Source: Amblyornis subalaris (lineage: Eukaryota; Chordata; Aves; Passeriformes; Ptilonorhynchidae). Taken from it: DNA of 64,000 nt. A program made the translations under genes and the position numbers. The notes under the pieces are model-generated. The model searched no databases, was not told the origin of the DNA, and saw nothing but the letters and a program-made list of their open reading frames with translations. Shown in pieces: positions 24,801-38,459 of this stretch (within the stretch, counting starts at the first letter, position 1; every line of letters starts with the position of its first letter). Location: the NCBI GenBank assembly GCA_018881555.1, contig JACAXG010000093.1:62001-126000 (forward strand), in the 5' to 3' direction.

Positions 24801-25554
24801 ATATGTACCAAAACACTAATATACCTTGGTGATGCTCTGTGAGCCAACTGGCCACAATACGTGTCTCACTTCAGCTAAATCAGGAGGGCAAACATAGCCC
24901 TGCAAACACAGTAGTTATAGCACAATGTGTTAAACAGCTGCTACTTGCACAGGCTACACTAACACCATGGTGATCGCACCAACAATCAGAGTCAAAGGTG
25001 ACAGTGGAAAGGGGGGGTCACCCGGGCAAACCAGCAGCAAAGGGCAAGATGGGTAAACAGGACTCGAGCCCTGACTCTGGGCGCAACACAAAACAGGAGG
25101 GTTAACAACATGGTGTTTTTATCAGAATCTTTTGTATGGATTTATGCTGGGCATATTGCTTTTTGGCTTAACACTCTTCTTTGGAAAATACTGGTCTGCA
25201 ATATGCTTCAGAGTGAGCATTCCTGTGTCACCAGTGTCGCTCTGGACCTTTTTCAGTTAAAAAAAAAATAAACCCAGAGCACCCTTCTTTTTCTAGAGAG
25301 CAAAATGCAACCCTTCACTTTCTGTGAAGAACATTCACCTAGAATGCTCTCCATAGTGAAAATCTCCTCTCACTGCTGAAAAACACCCTATGGCCAAACC
25401 CTGGTGATGAGGAGGACACATGCCGGCGGTTGCTCTGTCCTGCCGGCACCAGAGCCTGCCCAGGACTAGAGGCTGACACACAGCTGATGGCAACTGGCAC
25501 ACTGTGCTCTGCTGTGCGATCCCAGAGCCATGGGGAGGCCCAGCTAACAGAAAC

Positions 25555-25596
25555 GGATTATTTGGCAATACCAAAATGGATTATTTGGCAATACCA
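25555..25596 (+). repeat. 19-bp direct duplication
   Basis: GGATTATTTGGCAATACCA occurs at 25555-25573 and exactly again at 25578-25596, a 23-bp period. It looks like a recent local tandem duplication. Confidence 0.9.
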
Positions 25597-28320
25597 GTGC
25601 CTCAGCGAGTGAACGCTGAGTGACACATTCTGTTGCTTTAGTAACAGTAATGTTGTACCCCACTCAATGTATGCAATACTGCTACTATTACAAGTGGATA
25701 AATGGAATTATGAATAATATTGGCTTGTTGGGAAGGACCCAGTTGCTGGCTTGTTGCACCAGAACAGCCTGATGTTACTGTATATGACTATGATTGAGCT
25801 CAATGTCTTTTCTGGGAATGTGCTTGCCTGTACTTCTCAAAAGTACATTACTTTGGGGCTATAATTTACAAAGTCTCATACTGGAAAAAAAATAACTGGG
25901 AAACTGAGGCAAGAAGTGGAATGGGGTTCAGGCTCCAAACTACCGGACTTTTCAGCAGCATATTCAGATGGGAATACAACGAGCAGCCTGTCTGGCAGCA
26001 AAGACCATAAGCTCTTTAGAATATGCTTTATTTTCTGCTTGCAGCACGGTCTGTAGTCCTTACCTTACACATGGTGTAGAGTAATTCTCAGCCTTTGAAA
26101 CTTTTTTACTTCATTAGTTTTCCTTTCTTTTTCCCTTTGCCGCAATTCCTTAAACCGAACAGAACTGCTTACTTGGGTAATGCTCTCCAGTTCCTCACAA
26201 ATTAAAGAAACAACCTATTTCAATTTGGAAACTGAGAATTGGTGAGAGTGGCACTGGTTTAATGTGAGGAGAAAAATGGAGATAAGATCCGTCTGAAAAA
26301 CCATTGTAATGATTAAATTTTAATGGTTTTGGAGGAAATGACAGCTGTCTCTCTGCTTCCACCTGGGAAGTCGTTTCTGTGCTCCAGCCTTAGATACTGG
26401 AAGCACCCAGACAACTGCATCATGTCATGTGGGAATTTGTTCCATGGTGGCTGAGAGATCTGGTGGCTGGCGATTTCAGATACCTCACTAATACCTGGAA
26501 GGTGTTTTACAGTGCACAAGTGAGTCTGAAGTATTTCCATTCAGTGGAAAATACTTCTTAATTGGCAAAACAAAAATCTCATGTTATAGAAGTAACTAAT
26601 AAAGCAAGCATAAAAATAATCTAGGGCTTTCACACTTTTTAATCTGAGTGCCTAATTTTCCCTTTTGTAAGACAACAGAACCCAGCAGCGTTACTGAGGC
26701 GATATTCTAGGAAAGGAGAATGCTGTTTGCTTCAGCAGTACCACCCTGCCCTTGCAGCAGGCAGTCTGTATGATCTGAGAACATGCAGGGAGGCGGTGAG
26801 GACATTGGAAAAGAAGAGCAGCTGTTGAGACCTAAACCATCATCTTGTCCTTCCGTTTCACACCCATGGGTGACCTCGGGGCTCTGTGCAACGGCACCCA
26901 CAGGTTCTGCTCTGGAGGGTCTCTGCAGAAGGGAAGGAACAAGGAAGCACTCAGGGGTTTGCTTCATGCAGAGCAGGCTGGCTCAGTGCAAACCAGATCA
27001 GAAGAATACACATGCCATTATGCAGCCTTCTAGAATAGAGAAGGGTCATGGGACAAAATACAAGGTAGAGAAAAAGTATTTTATACACTAAATAAGATTC
27101 TGGCAGAATAAGGAACCAGTGCTAGAGAGAATTCTGAAGGAGAAACACTGCCAAGAGTAAATGAGATTCAACCCGTCTCCTGGTGAGAGGTATCAAAGCC
27201 AAGACACTGCCACTGCAGAGGGTCTGCTTGAGACAAATGTCACACAGAGGGTATCTAAGACACAAACATATGTCCAACCAGTAAATTACATGAGAGCCTA
27301 ATTCAGCAACAAACAAGAATAGGTCACTTTAAGAGAATGATTAATACATGAGATTGCTGTGCATGCAGCCTTATCTGAGAGCAAACCTTGTATGTGGGTG
27401 TGAACTCTTGCTAAAGTCAGATCCTATCTTTGCTATACAACAGCTACAAGAATAATTATAATAATTAATGGAGAGCAGAGATAAAGGTAACGATTGCCCA
27501 CCTGTATACCGACAGACCACAATGTTGTTACTTCTTCTTTCACACCTCCTGCCTTTTGCAGTGATTGTTGACTACCATGAAGTCCTTTGCAGCCTCACAC
27601 TGAGCTGTTTGCTCATGGCCAGACTGTTCAGCCTGTGAGTGACAGAGCTGACAGAGTTTAAAATTCTGAATTGTACTTAGTCTTCAATGGCTTGGGTTGC
27701 CATGGGCTACATGAGATCACAAAGGGTAACGAGATGAAAACATGAATATTCACTATATAGAGTAAAAGGCCTCAAAATATAGGAGTATAAAAGTGAGTGA
27801 ATAATGTCTGAAAGAAAATTCTGTTGGAAAGATTTTTTACAGGCTGCCCAAAATAGCAGACCTGCCACATAGCTCATGGTTTCTTGTTAAGCTGTCGCTT
27901 CCCTCCCAGGCTGCCCTGGCCTTTGACATATCTCAGCAAGACGGAGGCAGCGTGTGTGAGGGAAGGGTGGGCTCTGGACAGGGCCAGAGGAATGCCTGGC
28001 CCAGGCTGTTCTCCTGCTGCCAGCCCCGCAGGCTCTGAGGACCCTGGGCAGAACATGCTGGGAGACCCTGTGGACACAGAATCAGCACACCTGGATCCAG
28101 AGCAGGTGGGATAAGACTCTTTTCCCTGGAAGTTCATTCACTGCATCCCTGGCATGCTCCTCCGGGCACTGGCATACAGGGTGGTGAGCTGATATTGCTT
28201 AGGCACATAAATTAAAGAATTAAAAGGAACTCAGAATTGAAGAGGAATTTAGGAAAATGCTTTAGGGCTGCTAAACAGAGAGGAGATAACTGACAGGCCT
28301 CCAGATGCTGTCAGTGCTAT

Positions 28321-28371
28321 AGAATCACAGAATCAAGGAATGGTTTGGGTTGGAGGTGCCCTTAAGCTCAG
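28321..28371 (-). mobile_element. CR1 LINE 3'-end fragment
   Basis: The sequence reads AGAATCACAGAATCAAGGAA then TGGTTTGGGTTGGAGGTGCC, the reverse complement of the well-known CR1 3' end with its ATTCTRTG repeats. The element's 3' end is therefore at 28321 and it runs toward higher coordinates on the minus strand. Similarity fades after about 28371, so it is a truncated, diverged copy. CR1 is the dominant LINE of birds and reptiles. Confidence 0.8.
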
Positions 28372-31284
28372 TCAAGGCTCTGTTCTGGGTGGTTCTAAGG
28401 GGTGACTACCTGAGCACCCCTCCCTCTGCACCGTAGCATGATGGTCACCCATGGTAGGAGGAAGAATTCACATCAGATCAAGCAGACATATGGTTTTAAA
28501 CTGAACAACAGTATTGCACTGGAGAAGAACAATAGATTTGTCTTGAGTTCCCTAAGCATGCCTGCAGACATGCTATTTTTAGATGTGGCTGTAGGAGAGC
28601 TCAGAAGTGGCTCTCCAATCCTTCCCAAATCAAAGTTAATTAAAAAGTCCTGAAGCTAACAGGCACTAACACAGAGTCTGTCAAGACCTTGTGAGAACTC
28701 CTTTGCATATACAGTAACATTAATTTGCTGTGCTGCCTTAATACCATTCCATTTACAGATATTAATTCAATTTTGTAACTCTAAATCTCATAGAAGTATA
28801 ATATAAATAATTATGATCTATACCTACCAAAAATAATGTATGATTAAAAATATTAATTTATTTCTGTTAAATCCAACAAATGCCATTTGCATACTATTCA
28901 GTAGTTTGAGAATCAAAATGGCAATTTTGAAAATCCTCATTCACCTGCCATCTTATCACCCTTGCCAAGGCTCTAGTCTCCACTCCCAGAGCTGTTATTC
29001 AAATTTGTCCTGTGAACTGTAGAAGGAACTCTGAGAGCAGAACTCAGCTCCCTCCTCCCCATACAGGCGGGTGGCTGGCCACAGGCTGACAGCATCCTCT
29101 ATTTCTGTACTTGTCCTTTTGACCTCATGCCTACTGTACTCAGAAGGAGTAACCCAAGGTAGATATGATATAATGGCAGGAAACTCCCCCTCCAAGAGCC
29201 TGGCAAGGTGCTCTTCTGTCATTCTGCCATGAAACAATGGGAAGCATGTTTTACTTCTTGTTTTGAAGCCTCTCATGTCGAGTTTCAGCACACAATAAAT
29301 GCAGTGGTCATCACAAACTTGTAAAGTCTTGAAAAACAGCTTTTCGAAATACAGAATTGACTGTCCTGGCTTTCAGAGATTTGAACCAGGTCTACAAGGT
29401 TGTATCAATTCAGCTACAGTGTTATGTGCAGCCTTTCCCAATGGAAGTCCGCATAACACACCTTCCCGCNGAGGCTTTAAATGAGGTGTGTCCTCACTCA
29501 GAGCACCACGCAGCACGGAAGATTTGCAGTAACTTCTTATAGAGGCAGTTCTCTTCAAAACACCCAGTGCTGAGAAGAGCTGTTCAGAGATATCAGTGTT
29601 TCCTCAATGGCTGTCTAGACTTGGAAAATGCAGCAATGTAGGAAAAGAGGCCCCAGGTACTTCAATTACTTTACAGAATTATTTGTATTATTGCTTAGAG
29701 ACAAGCAAGAATTCAGTAGTTTACAAAAAATATTGTGAAGTATTCTTGACTCAGTACAGAATGTCCACTCTCTACAGAATTAAAACGTGAAATTTTTGAT
29801 ACTTCCTACAACATCAAAATTTTACTTTTAGGAACCATTAGCACAGGGACTAGAAAGAAAATAAAAAAAGGTTTATATAATGTTCAGTTTATAAAAGCTG
29901 GTATTAAAAAAATAATATAGTAGCTAAGAATATGCACAGACCTATTTTTTTTGCCAAGACCTGTGCATAATGATTCCTGAGATGTTTTCCCTGACAGGTG
30001 ATAAGATTTAAGTGCTCTCCCTTGTTGCTGGATGTAGTTTACAATCAGCTGAGAAGTAACAAACTGCAGGAAAGCAGGCAGCACACTGCACATGGATTTT
30101 GAAGAGCAAAATGAAACCGATAGTTATAAATACAGTGAAGAACAAAAATCCAGTGAGATATCCCAACACATCATTTCATTATGGAATTTTATAGTTAGAA
30201 AATTGCTCCAGAAGTTAACAATTCTATCACTACTTATATTGAAATGCTACCTCAGTGTCACAAAAAACTGGTAATGAGAAGGGCTGACAGTTTCAGAATT
30301 TTAGGTCCCTAAATAAAAAGGTAAGAAAAATCTTGGGCTTTTTAAATGAGAGTTTGCATTTATTTTGTTTTTCTTCCTTTTCTTTATTATTTTCCCTAAA
30401 TCCCAGACATCGAGAGATGTATCTCTTCTCTATCACTCCTGTACAGGCAAATGGAGCCTCAGTTTCCCAACCGTTTATGAATATAGGAGATTTTTATCAA
30501 TGTATTAAGGCAATTTAGCAGTTCCTTAGTATAGTGACTTCCTTTAAAAAAAATTCTTATCAGTATAAAAATACATGCCTACACGACTGTCATGGTTTCA
30601 TTTGAAATTAAGAAAAATGGACAGAGAAATTAATTGTAAAAGATGCAGATATATTAATATAAAATAACTACAATGGAAACATACAAAAACGTTCTCTCCA
30701 TTCAGATTAGTACAATATAAGAAATCTTTCCATAATTTCAAACAAAAACTGGGCAAGAATCATATTTGACTATTTTCTCAGTCTGTATTCCAAGTACATA
30801 AGAACTTTGAGGACACCAAAACTTCCAAATCTTTCTTAACAGCAACAGGTTTACTCTCATTTTTTGTAACCACAGACTCAAATTTATATTCTGAAATACT
30901 TGTACAGTCGTAACTGAGAAAAATACCGTTAGAGACAAACAATTCTTCAGCTTATGAAGAAGTTTTCGCAGGAGCGTGTGATGGAGTTACTCACATTAGC
31001 CCAAATGGGGACTATGTGTGAGCGTCAGGATGGGGTTCAGTGCCTGTGGAGCTTTAGGAAAATGCTGCTTAGAGCCAGCTGGACTCCAGACTTTTCCTCC
31101 AAAAAGGTGTTCTGTCTCGTGCACTCACCATATGCCGGGTGCCATGAGACACTCCTTTCTTACTAATTATTTTAGTCAGGACTTTGCTCATTTTGATCCT
31201 ACAAACCCAGTGTTTTTCACTGGACACACAGCCCCTTATGAACAATGGGCACTGGCTGTCCAGGTCGGACCGGATCTCGTGCTG

Positions 31285-31312
31285 TACTGGGTGCCACGCA
31301 AGGCACCCAGTA
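31285..31312. repeat. Perfect 11-bp inverted repeat, 6-nt spacer
   Basis: TACTGGGTGCC (31285-31295) and GGCACCCAGTA (31302-31312) are exact reverse complements around ACGCAA. The hairpin is GC-rich and lies in a locally GC-richer piece of intron (about 30950-31400). Confidence 0.85.
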
Positions 31313-32479
31313 AAACAGGGTCAGTTATAGGGTAGCCTGTTTCTACCTGTCCCTATTTACACCTGAGGAACCAGATCACGGTGTCATGCCACTCTAGGAG
31401 TGGGGTGAAAACAAACCCAGAAAACTGCTTAAGAGGAAATTCTCAACCCCAGGCCAGCTACAGTAATGTATCAGTAAGATCCCATGATAAAGTCCAGAGA
31501 ATAAGCAGTTTATGCTGCTAAAAAATGAATTTTTAAGTAACTTAGTCTCCTGTGACTCAAAGGGCTGTAACCTTTTCCATCTATCTCAAAAGAACACTGA
31601 ATTTCCAGCATGTTTTTTGAGGGAAAAAGTTAAAAATAAAACACAAATGCAACTGTGCTATTTGTAGAACTCTGTGTGCAGATCTATCAATTAACTGTAT
31701 GCAGAAATCATGAAGCAAACTAAACAAAGAGAAAATTGTCCTTTTACGAGAGATGTGAAAGATAATGATACTAGATGTGTTCAGTACAGTTTTAACCAAG
31801 ATACGCTGCCTGCATCCCATGATATAAGTGCAGAACACCAAGCACCAAGAACACCGAGGACCAAGGAAGTATAGAGCAATTCATAGACTAAGTCATTAAA
31901 GACTAAATGAACCATAATTAAAATGGCATGTATAAATCAAATTCTGAAATACTACTTTAAGGCTATCATTACAATTGTTTACAACTTCCTTCTAAATTTC
32001 AACACTTGCTAACTAAGCCCCTAAGCCTGACACAAAAGTGATCAGAGCTTTCTCTGTTCCTCCTTTCAGTGACAAAGCCTTTGTTTGATGCATTTGCAGA
32101 ACAGATGGATACACTGCACACTTTCCAGCTAAGAAGAGCAAGAAGCTTAAGGAAGTGGGTTTTCAATTTACAGAACTGATTGTATCCTCCTTTAGTTAGA
32201 AATACAAAATCTAGTATGACTGGATACATGACAAATGTATATTAAGCTCACATCTACAAACAGTATATAAAAGCAGCTAAATCACCATGAGCTACAGAAA
32301 AGAAAAAAGAGGGAAAAATGGAGGAAAAACTACTGGAAGTAAAAGCAAGACATTTAGGCCATATATTTCATTTCTTCCCTGCATGACTGAAAAGGTTCTG
32401 AGTTAAAATGAAGATGTCCTATGCTGAAACCATTGCTTTTTGCGTATTTAAAATACCTGGTTTTGCAGTTAATAGGACA

Positions 32480-32600
32480 TTGTTGTCCTATTATATTAAT
32501 AAAATATATAACAAATTATAACATATAAAAATTAAAATATAAAATTATAATAATATAACAAAAATATAAAATTATAATAAAATAAATAATATTATTTCTT
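32480..32600. repeat. AT-rich low-complexity sequence with a 20-bp duplication
   Basis: The stretch is almost wholly A and T. An exact 20-bp unit (AAAATATAAAATTATAATAA) occurs at 32534-32553 and again at 32561-32580, period 27 bp. Confidence 0.85.
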
Positions 32601-34390
32601 CTGGGAAAATCAGTGTGCTTGTTTCATGAACAAAACCAGCATACTGACCTGCAATAACTCTTACAACTGAGAACCTAGCTCTGCAGTACCTCACTCAGTC
32701 AGGACTTCCTGAGCCTGCAGCCATGGAAGGACCACAGGATGGGCAGTAGGATGCCCTGGCCTCACGACCCAGAAAACAAGGAAGGATGGGTGAAAAAAGC
32801 ATCTTAATGTAAAGCCAGTTTGCTCTTTGTAGATGCATGAGTTAAGCCTGTTGGTTTTACGTACTGTATTTTTTGCAATATTCTCATATTTTCTCAACAT
32901 CCTCTGCTTAAGTTTGAAGAAATTTTGTGTTGCATAAACTCAGTGTTAGCATCCCTTCCATGCCAGCTTTCAATATATAAAAATTTATTACCATTTACTA
33001 TTATTACTATTACCTAGTTGTTAAGAAGGAAACCAAGTGAGTAAAACTAAGACTCACACAGACTACTCACACCAAATTTCTGATCTCTGCTTGAGGGGAG
33101 CATGACACTGAACTGCACTTATAGAGTAGTCTGAAGAATCTGAAAACTATTCATGGAACAACGTATTTTTGCCAAGCCTTGCTCTGGCTGAAGGCACTAA
33201 TGTTGGAGAAATCAAGTAGGAAAGTATGTGTAGTATAAAAATCGTATCACTTCCCCTCACCTTCATTTACCCTGCCCAGGTACATGACGAGTGAGACACA
33301 CTCAGAGACGTATACACTGCTGGTCTACTCTTATCATACTCAATCAATAAGGACAATTTAGAGCGGTGGTAACCTCTCCATGCATACTTCCACTGTCCCA
33401 GGGGATCAATACAAATCAGTATCGCAGCTGGCTGGTGAGAAGTAATGAGATTATGATCACAAAAAGGCAAGCTTTCCAAATTTTTTCTTGGTGTATGCCA
33501 AAACATCATACGTTTCTATCTGTCATTGAAGGATAAAATAGCAATATATAAAAATAGTACATCTATTAAAAAAAAAGTATATAAAAAGCATAGTTTTATC
33601 CCTCTTTCTTCTACTATTTCTTGAACTTTGTGAATGCCCTATTTCTTTCCCTTGAAAGCAACTGCGAGATTTGACTTCGTCACTCTTGGAAAGGGACCAT
33701 ACGTGTATAAAATGCCACCAAAATCTCCACAGGTTTCCCCAGAACAAGACTGCCATGTGCAAAAAGGTTGGTTTTGTATGATAGCAATACTTGTCTATTC
33801 ATGGTGAAAATTCACCTCAGGGATGCAGTTGACTAAAATCATGCACATGTATTAAGCCAGCCAAGTTATTCTAACAGTCTTTAGTAGTTACATGATGTTT
33901 ACTGAAACTGAAAAAGCAGCATCTAAGTTCCTGCCCTCTTTCCTGATACCCCTCTTGGACTTCCCTGAGCGATGGCAGTAGGCTCTGCACGCCCAGGTGA
34001 CTGCACTCCTGCTGAGTGCCACTGCTTGAAGTCATCAAACAGCTTGAGGCAAAGACTGTCTTTATGGCTGCAATAGTGTGATTTAACAGGTGGTCTGGGC
34101 CCAGTGCTTAAAAGTCCTTACACATTTCTGAGCACACAATCCTGCCAGGTCTGTTTTAAGAGCAGCTATAAAAGACAGGATGAGCAGAACCCGAACGATG
34201 AGCTACAGAGCACTACTGGCACATGGTTTATGTAATGATAGAGCCGATGTGGGGAGAATAAACAATCATGAAAGAAACACAGATCATTATCATTTCTGCA
34301 ATAAATATGGGAACTTTCACATTTTACCTACAGTGCAAGTAACAATTACGTTTTAGCTAGTTAAATAAGTGGATTATATATGAATCTTAC

Positions 34391-34464
34391 CTGGGAGGAA
34401 ATGAGATGTCCAGTTCATACAATCTGTCTTTAAAGACTGACAGCTCTCTGTCAAATTCTAAAAG
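34391..34464 (-). CDS. INPP5A: INPP5A coding exon (LLEFDRELSVFKDRLYELDI)
   Basis: A 74-bp exon between TTTATAG and GTAAGA, encoding LLEFDRELSVFKDRLYELDI then SFPP and the first two bases of a serine codon finished in the next exon. It matches human INPP5A except for one K-to-R change. The segment leads into the SYPYSED part of the catalytic core. Confidence 0.95.
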
Positions 34465-34879
34465 CTATAAAAGATAGAAATAAATGCATTCACTCTTTAA
34501 TGTTGAACTGCAGCAATTTAAAAATACTACATTATATAAAAGGAAGTAAAAAGAGACTATGATTACACAGCTTGAAGTATAGCCTTCATGGAATAGTTTT
34601 TATAACACAGTGCAAAACAGTCTGGACTATTTTGATACATAAATAGTGCCTTGAGAAAAGTGTTCAAAATGTTCATTTTCCTCAGTGAAACATGTAACAC
34701 TGGCTTTTCACAGCGCTGAACTGTATGTGCACTTGTACTGCAAGAAGGCTACATTTCTTGAAATTTCATTATCAATCTTTTCAGAGATAAACCAGACTAG
34801 CATTAAAAAAGTACAGCAAACTGATATGTTAATCAGTCCAGGAGAATGTCAGTGAAATGTATCATATTACTCTGTATTA

Positions 34880-35600
34880 TCTTTAGCATAAATAAGCAGG
34901 TACAATAAACATAAGGATGTACACATCACTCTTCCCAAGCAAAGACAAGTGGTGTTCCTGTAGACCCTATTCTGGGTGGTGCATGGCCGACATACGTGAC
35001 AGTAGGTAAAAGGTGTTCCCAGGCAGCAGCCCAGACAGAGCGCCAGAAGCAGGTGTTTAACAGAGATGTCCCTAAGTCTAGATTTAATGCCCTGTATAAG
35101 TATTAGTTCTAGCCACATTTGTTTTTCCCTGGACCTCTAGAGGGAGAATAACTATCCACCGTCTTTGTTCATGAACACAAACCCGCTCATAACAACTCAA
35201 TGATAATTGTCCCCATTAAACCCGTAATTGTTCCGATGGACACAACGATCTTACTCCAGAACCCGGCTGGGGTGCAGCCCGATGTCCCAGGGAACTGGCA
35301 AGCTAAAGACAAAAGCTCATCACCCGCACGGTGCTGGCCCCGGCTCTGAGGGCCACTTTCTGTTCTGACAAGCGTGCCGGCACTGTCCCCTGCCACGGCG
35401 GCGTGTTTGCCCACTGTTCATTAATCATGTCCCNTCTCACAGCTGTGCTGATACCATTGTACGAATGGCAGAGGTTCCCAAAGAAATTAGATTGTGTCCC
35501 CCTTTCCCCTCTGTCACCTCATAAATCATTCCTGAAACGTGCAATTAGCAGCTACTTGTACACATTAATTATCTGTGTGAAAAGCAGCTACCTGAACCAC
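34880..35600. promoter_or_regulatory. Candidate intronic regulatory island
   Basis: A stretch with more GC and CpG than its surroundings, containing the 12-bp palindrome TGTTCATGAACA (near 35166) and several homeodomain-type cores (ATTAATCATG, CAATTAG, TTAATTAT). CpG retention in an AT-rich intron is typical of conserved enhancers. The call is inference without alignment. Confidence 0.3.
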
Positions 35601-37433
35601 CTGCACTGCTGATTAGCTCCCTCTCCACAGTTCACCCAGCTCTCTCCAGCCTCTCCTTGCCATGCTGCCGTATGTAGGTACCTTCACATGAAGGTGCCAG
35701 GTGATGGGCTGCTTTCCCTACTTTAGTGCATCTGACACCAAACTCTGTGACATTGGCTGGAAAAGATTCTGCAATACCAATAACTGTGGACAATTTGCAC
35801 ATGTTTTAACATCTGATTGAAAGCCTGAGAATTCAATACGTTTGGATAAAAACATTCAGAAACATCTGTGTGGAAACTTACAGTATGTATTTAATAATTA
35901 CTCAATTCTAAAAATGTTGGGCTGGTCCAGCCACTCACTAGTCTAACTGAAGTAATCTCAATGTACTTGAAAAATAAATGGATGTTTCCATTACCATGCA
36001 TGTTTTCAGACTGTGATGCTGTATTTCAGTAAGAATGGACAGGTGCACAGCCACAATACACACACACTGGCTACGAAAACAAATGTTACCATCCTTCCCT
36101 GCTCCACGTGTCGCCACTTTAAGGGTATCAACTGCCCAACGTGAATCTGGGATAGGAAAACAAGTTCCCATCCCCCCTTAAAACTATTAATTGAAATGTA
36201 TGTCTAATAATATGGTGCAACTGCATGTTTCCTACTGCTCCAAGTAAACAGCTCAGAGCAGGGAAGGGGACGCGTCAGGAGAAAAGGCTGTTTCTGAAGT
36301 GTTAAACTGCGAGGACTGAATGAAAGAACAATGCTCCACAGAACACAATGGTATAAATTACTCATGGGCATCCCGAGGGCTGGCGAAGTTCAATAGATGC
36401 ATTGTTCCCTCACACCAATTCACACTTTCAAAATTTTATACATTCAGATTTTCTTGCTATGATGGTATTTGCAAACTCAATGGGGCCTGGGGTTTAGAGG
36501 ACTAAGCATTTGGATGTGCCTTATTATCCACAGAAGTTTCTGCTGTGTCTATTTGCTGCAGTTGTGTGTGTAGTTGTGTCTGTCCTATGCAGATGAACTG
36601 CTGACACTGGTGACAGATAACAGGAATAAGACAGCATTGTGTCCTGCGCTATCTGTCAGTTTCCCAAGTTTCCTCAGGTAAAGGAACAGCTTCAACCTGA
36701 AACGACACAGCCAAAGCCCAGCTAAGTGCCTAGAAGTATTTAGGTAATGCTCGTGGTGGAGAATTCATCCTGCCATGTGAAACGGCCAAATATTTTCACT
36801 GGATTATTTGCAAAAACCTTTTATTTCCTGCTATATATTAAATAATTATGTATTTCTATAAATTATTCTTTTCCTAGCTATTAAGTGACTGTGTTACAGT
36901 ACCTGTAACCTTCTGTCCAAACACATCCATGAAATGTGCAGACACCTGCTTGCTCTTACGGAGGACAAGGACAATTTATCTGTGTGCTCAGGGCTGAGCA
37001 GTAGGACCCCCCCACAACCTCTCTGTGTTTACCTGGCAGCATTTCAGGCAGTGAGAAGAGGAAAGGGAGAGATTATGAAAACCTGAACTGTGCAATTTGA
37101 GAGAACTACAGTTACTCTTTTCAGTAGAAGAGCATGTTTTAACTATTATTTTTTTGGTATGAAAAGCATTTGCATTCTCCTTTAAGCCCAGAATCTCAAA
37201 ATGCAAGATTTTTGGTGCAAATGCAAGGCGTTCACTAAGTCTTGTCACAAACAATTACAAATGTCAGTTTCCCTCACAGCAACTTTGGTGAGAGAAGGCA
37301 TAGGGCCTGACACAGGCATCAGAGAATTGTATCTGCTTTAGGACAGGCACATGGGTGCCTGGAGCAACCCGGCATGACAGAAAATGAATGAAAATTAATA
37401 TGGGCAAGACGATACTGTGGAGCCGTCAGAATT

Positions 37434-37475
37434 TCTTTACTTTTAAAGACACTTTTTGTGTCTTTACTTTTAAAG
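37434..37475 (+). repeat. 15-bp direct repeat overlapping a 9-bp hairpin
   Basis: TCTTTACTTTTAAAG occurs at 37434-37448 and 37461-37475. Between and overlapping them, TAAAGACAC (37444-37452) and GTGTCTTTA (37458-37466) form a perfect inverted repeat around five T. Confidence 0.85.
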
Positions 37476-38443
37476 TATCTAACGTTGTCTTTAAAAAGCC
37501 CCACCTGGAACATACTCCTTTCATGGCAACTGCAGCACAAACTACTCACGGATTTCCATACTCTACACCAATCAACACCACGAATAATATTATTGCTGTA
37601 ACAGAAAACATGAGTACGTCTGTCACTCTAAACGCCTTAAAAATGACAAAGAAATTAAGTTCAAAGGCTAAAAATCAATATGTTGTTCTAGTTAATTTGC
37701 TCCTAATAAGATCATCCTTAAGAACCAAATCTTTAAGGTGTTACATGACATGCTGGGGTAATTTGAGCAATTACACAGAGATTTTAAAATGCTGTGACTG
37801 GCAGTTCATTCCAGAATTATATGTCATAGGCAGTTCAGAAGACTGTTTTTTTTCTCCATACTCAGTTTCACCAATGTATTTATACCTAAATAAGACAGAA
37901 TATGATGCAGGGTCTGTTTTATCTTTTGCAACACTGAGTTGACGATATTATGCCAAGATGTTTGCTCTACCACGTCCACTGACCAGCCCAACACGAATGT
38001 CTGATTAACACCTTGCAAGCAAGAATATCATCCATCCATCCAAGCAGTGTATCAATAGTTAGCCACTACCTGTGAGCCACTGTGACCCCACGCTGCAGGG
38101 AATGCAGCCAGGCAGTGTGTGTAGGAATCACTGCATTTGCAGTAAAGGATATTTCCTATTTAATTTGAGGAGAACTAAAAGCATTTACAGCTGATGCCTG
38201 TGTCAGCTGCAGTGCCCATCACCTCCTAAGAGAATGACCAGGACTGCTGGTTTTCTAGGATGCTNTGTATTCTGTACAACCTGCTGAAGGGAATTTCCCT
38301 TTTTCCTCCCTTTCTCTTGGCGGCTCTGTAATGTGCATTTATGTGCCAGAGTGGAGGAGAAAGCGATGCACAAAATACTAAATTGCTAGATTATGCAGCT
38401 TGACAGTAATCAAAGGGCTGTATACAGTACAACAGAGTATAAC

Positions 38444-38459
38444 AGAGTATATATACTCT
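38444..38459. repeat. 16-bp perfect palindrome within ACAGAGTATA repeats
   Basis: AGAGTATATATACTCT is self-complementary. It lies within loosely repeated ACAGTATAACAGAGT units between about 38421 and 38477. Confidence 0.85.

Larger units (their letters stand above)
18806..34390 (-). other. INPP5A: INPP5A intron (15.6 kb)
   Basis: A large intron without supported coding sequence. It contains a short direct duplication (25555-25596), a CR1 tail fragment (28321-28371), a hairpin sequence (31285-31312) and an AT-rich low-complexity stretch (about 32480-32600). The rest is unremarkable intronic DNA; a conserved enhancer cannot be excluded. Confidence 0.85.
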
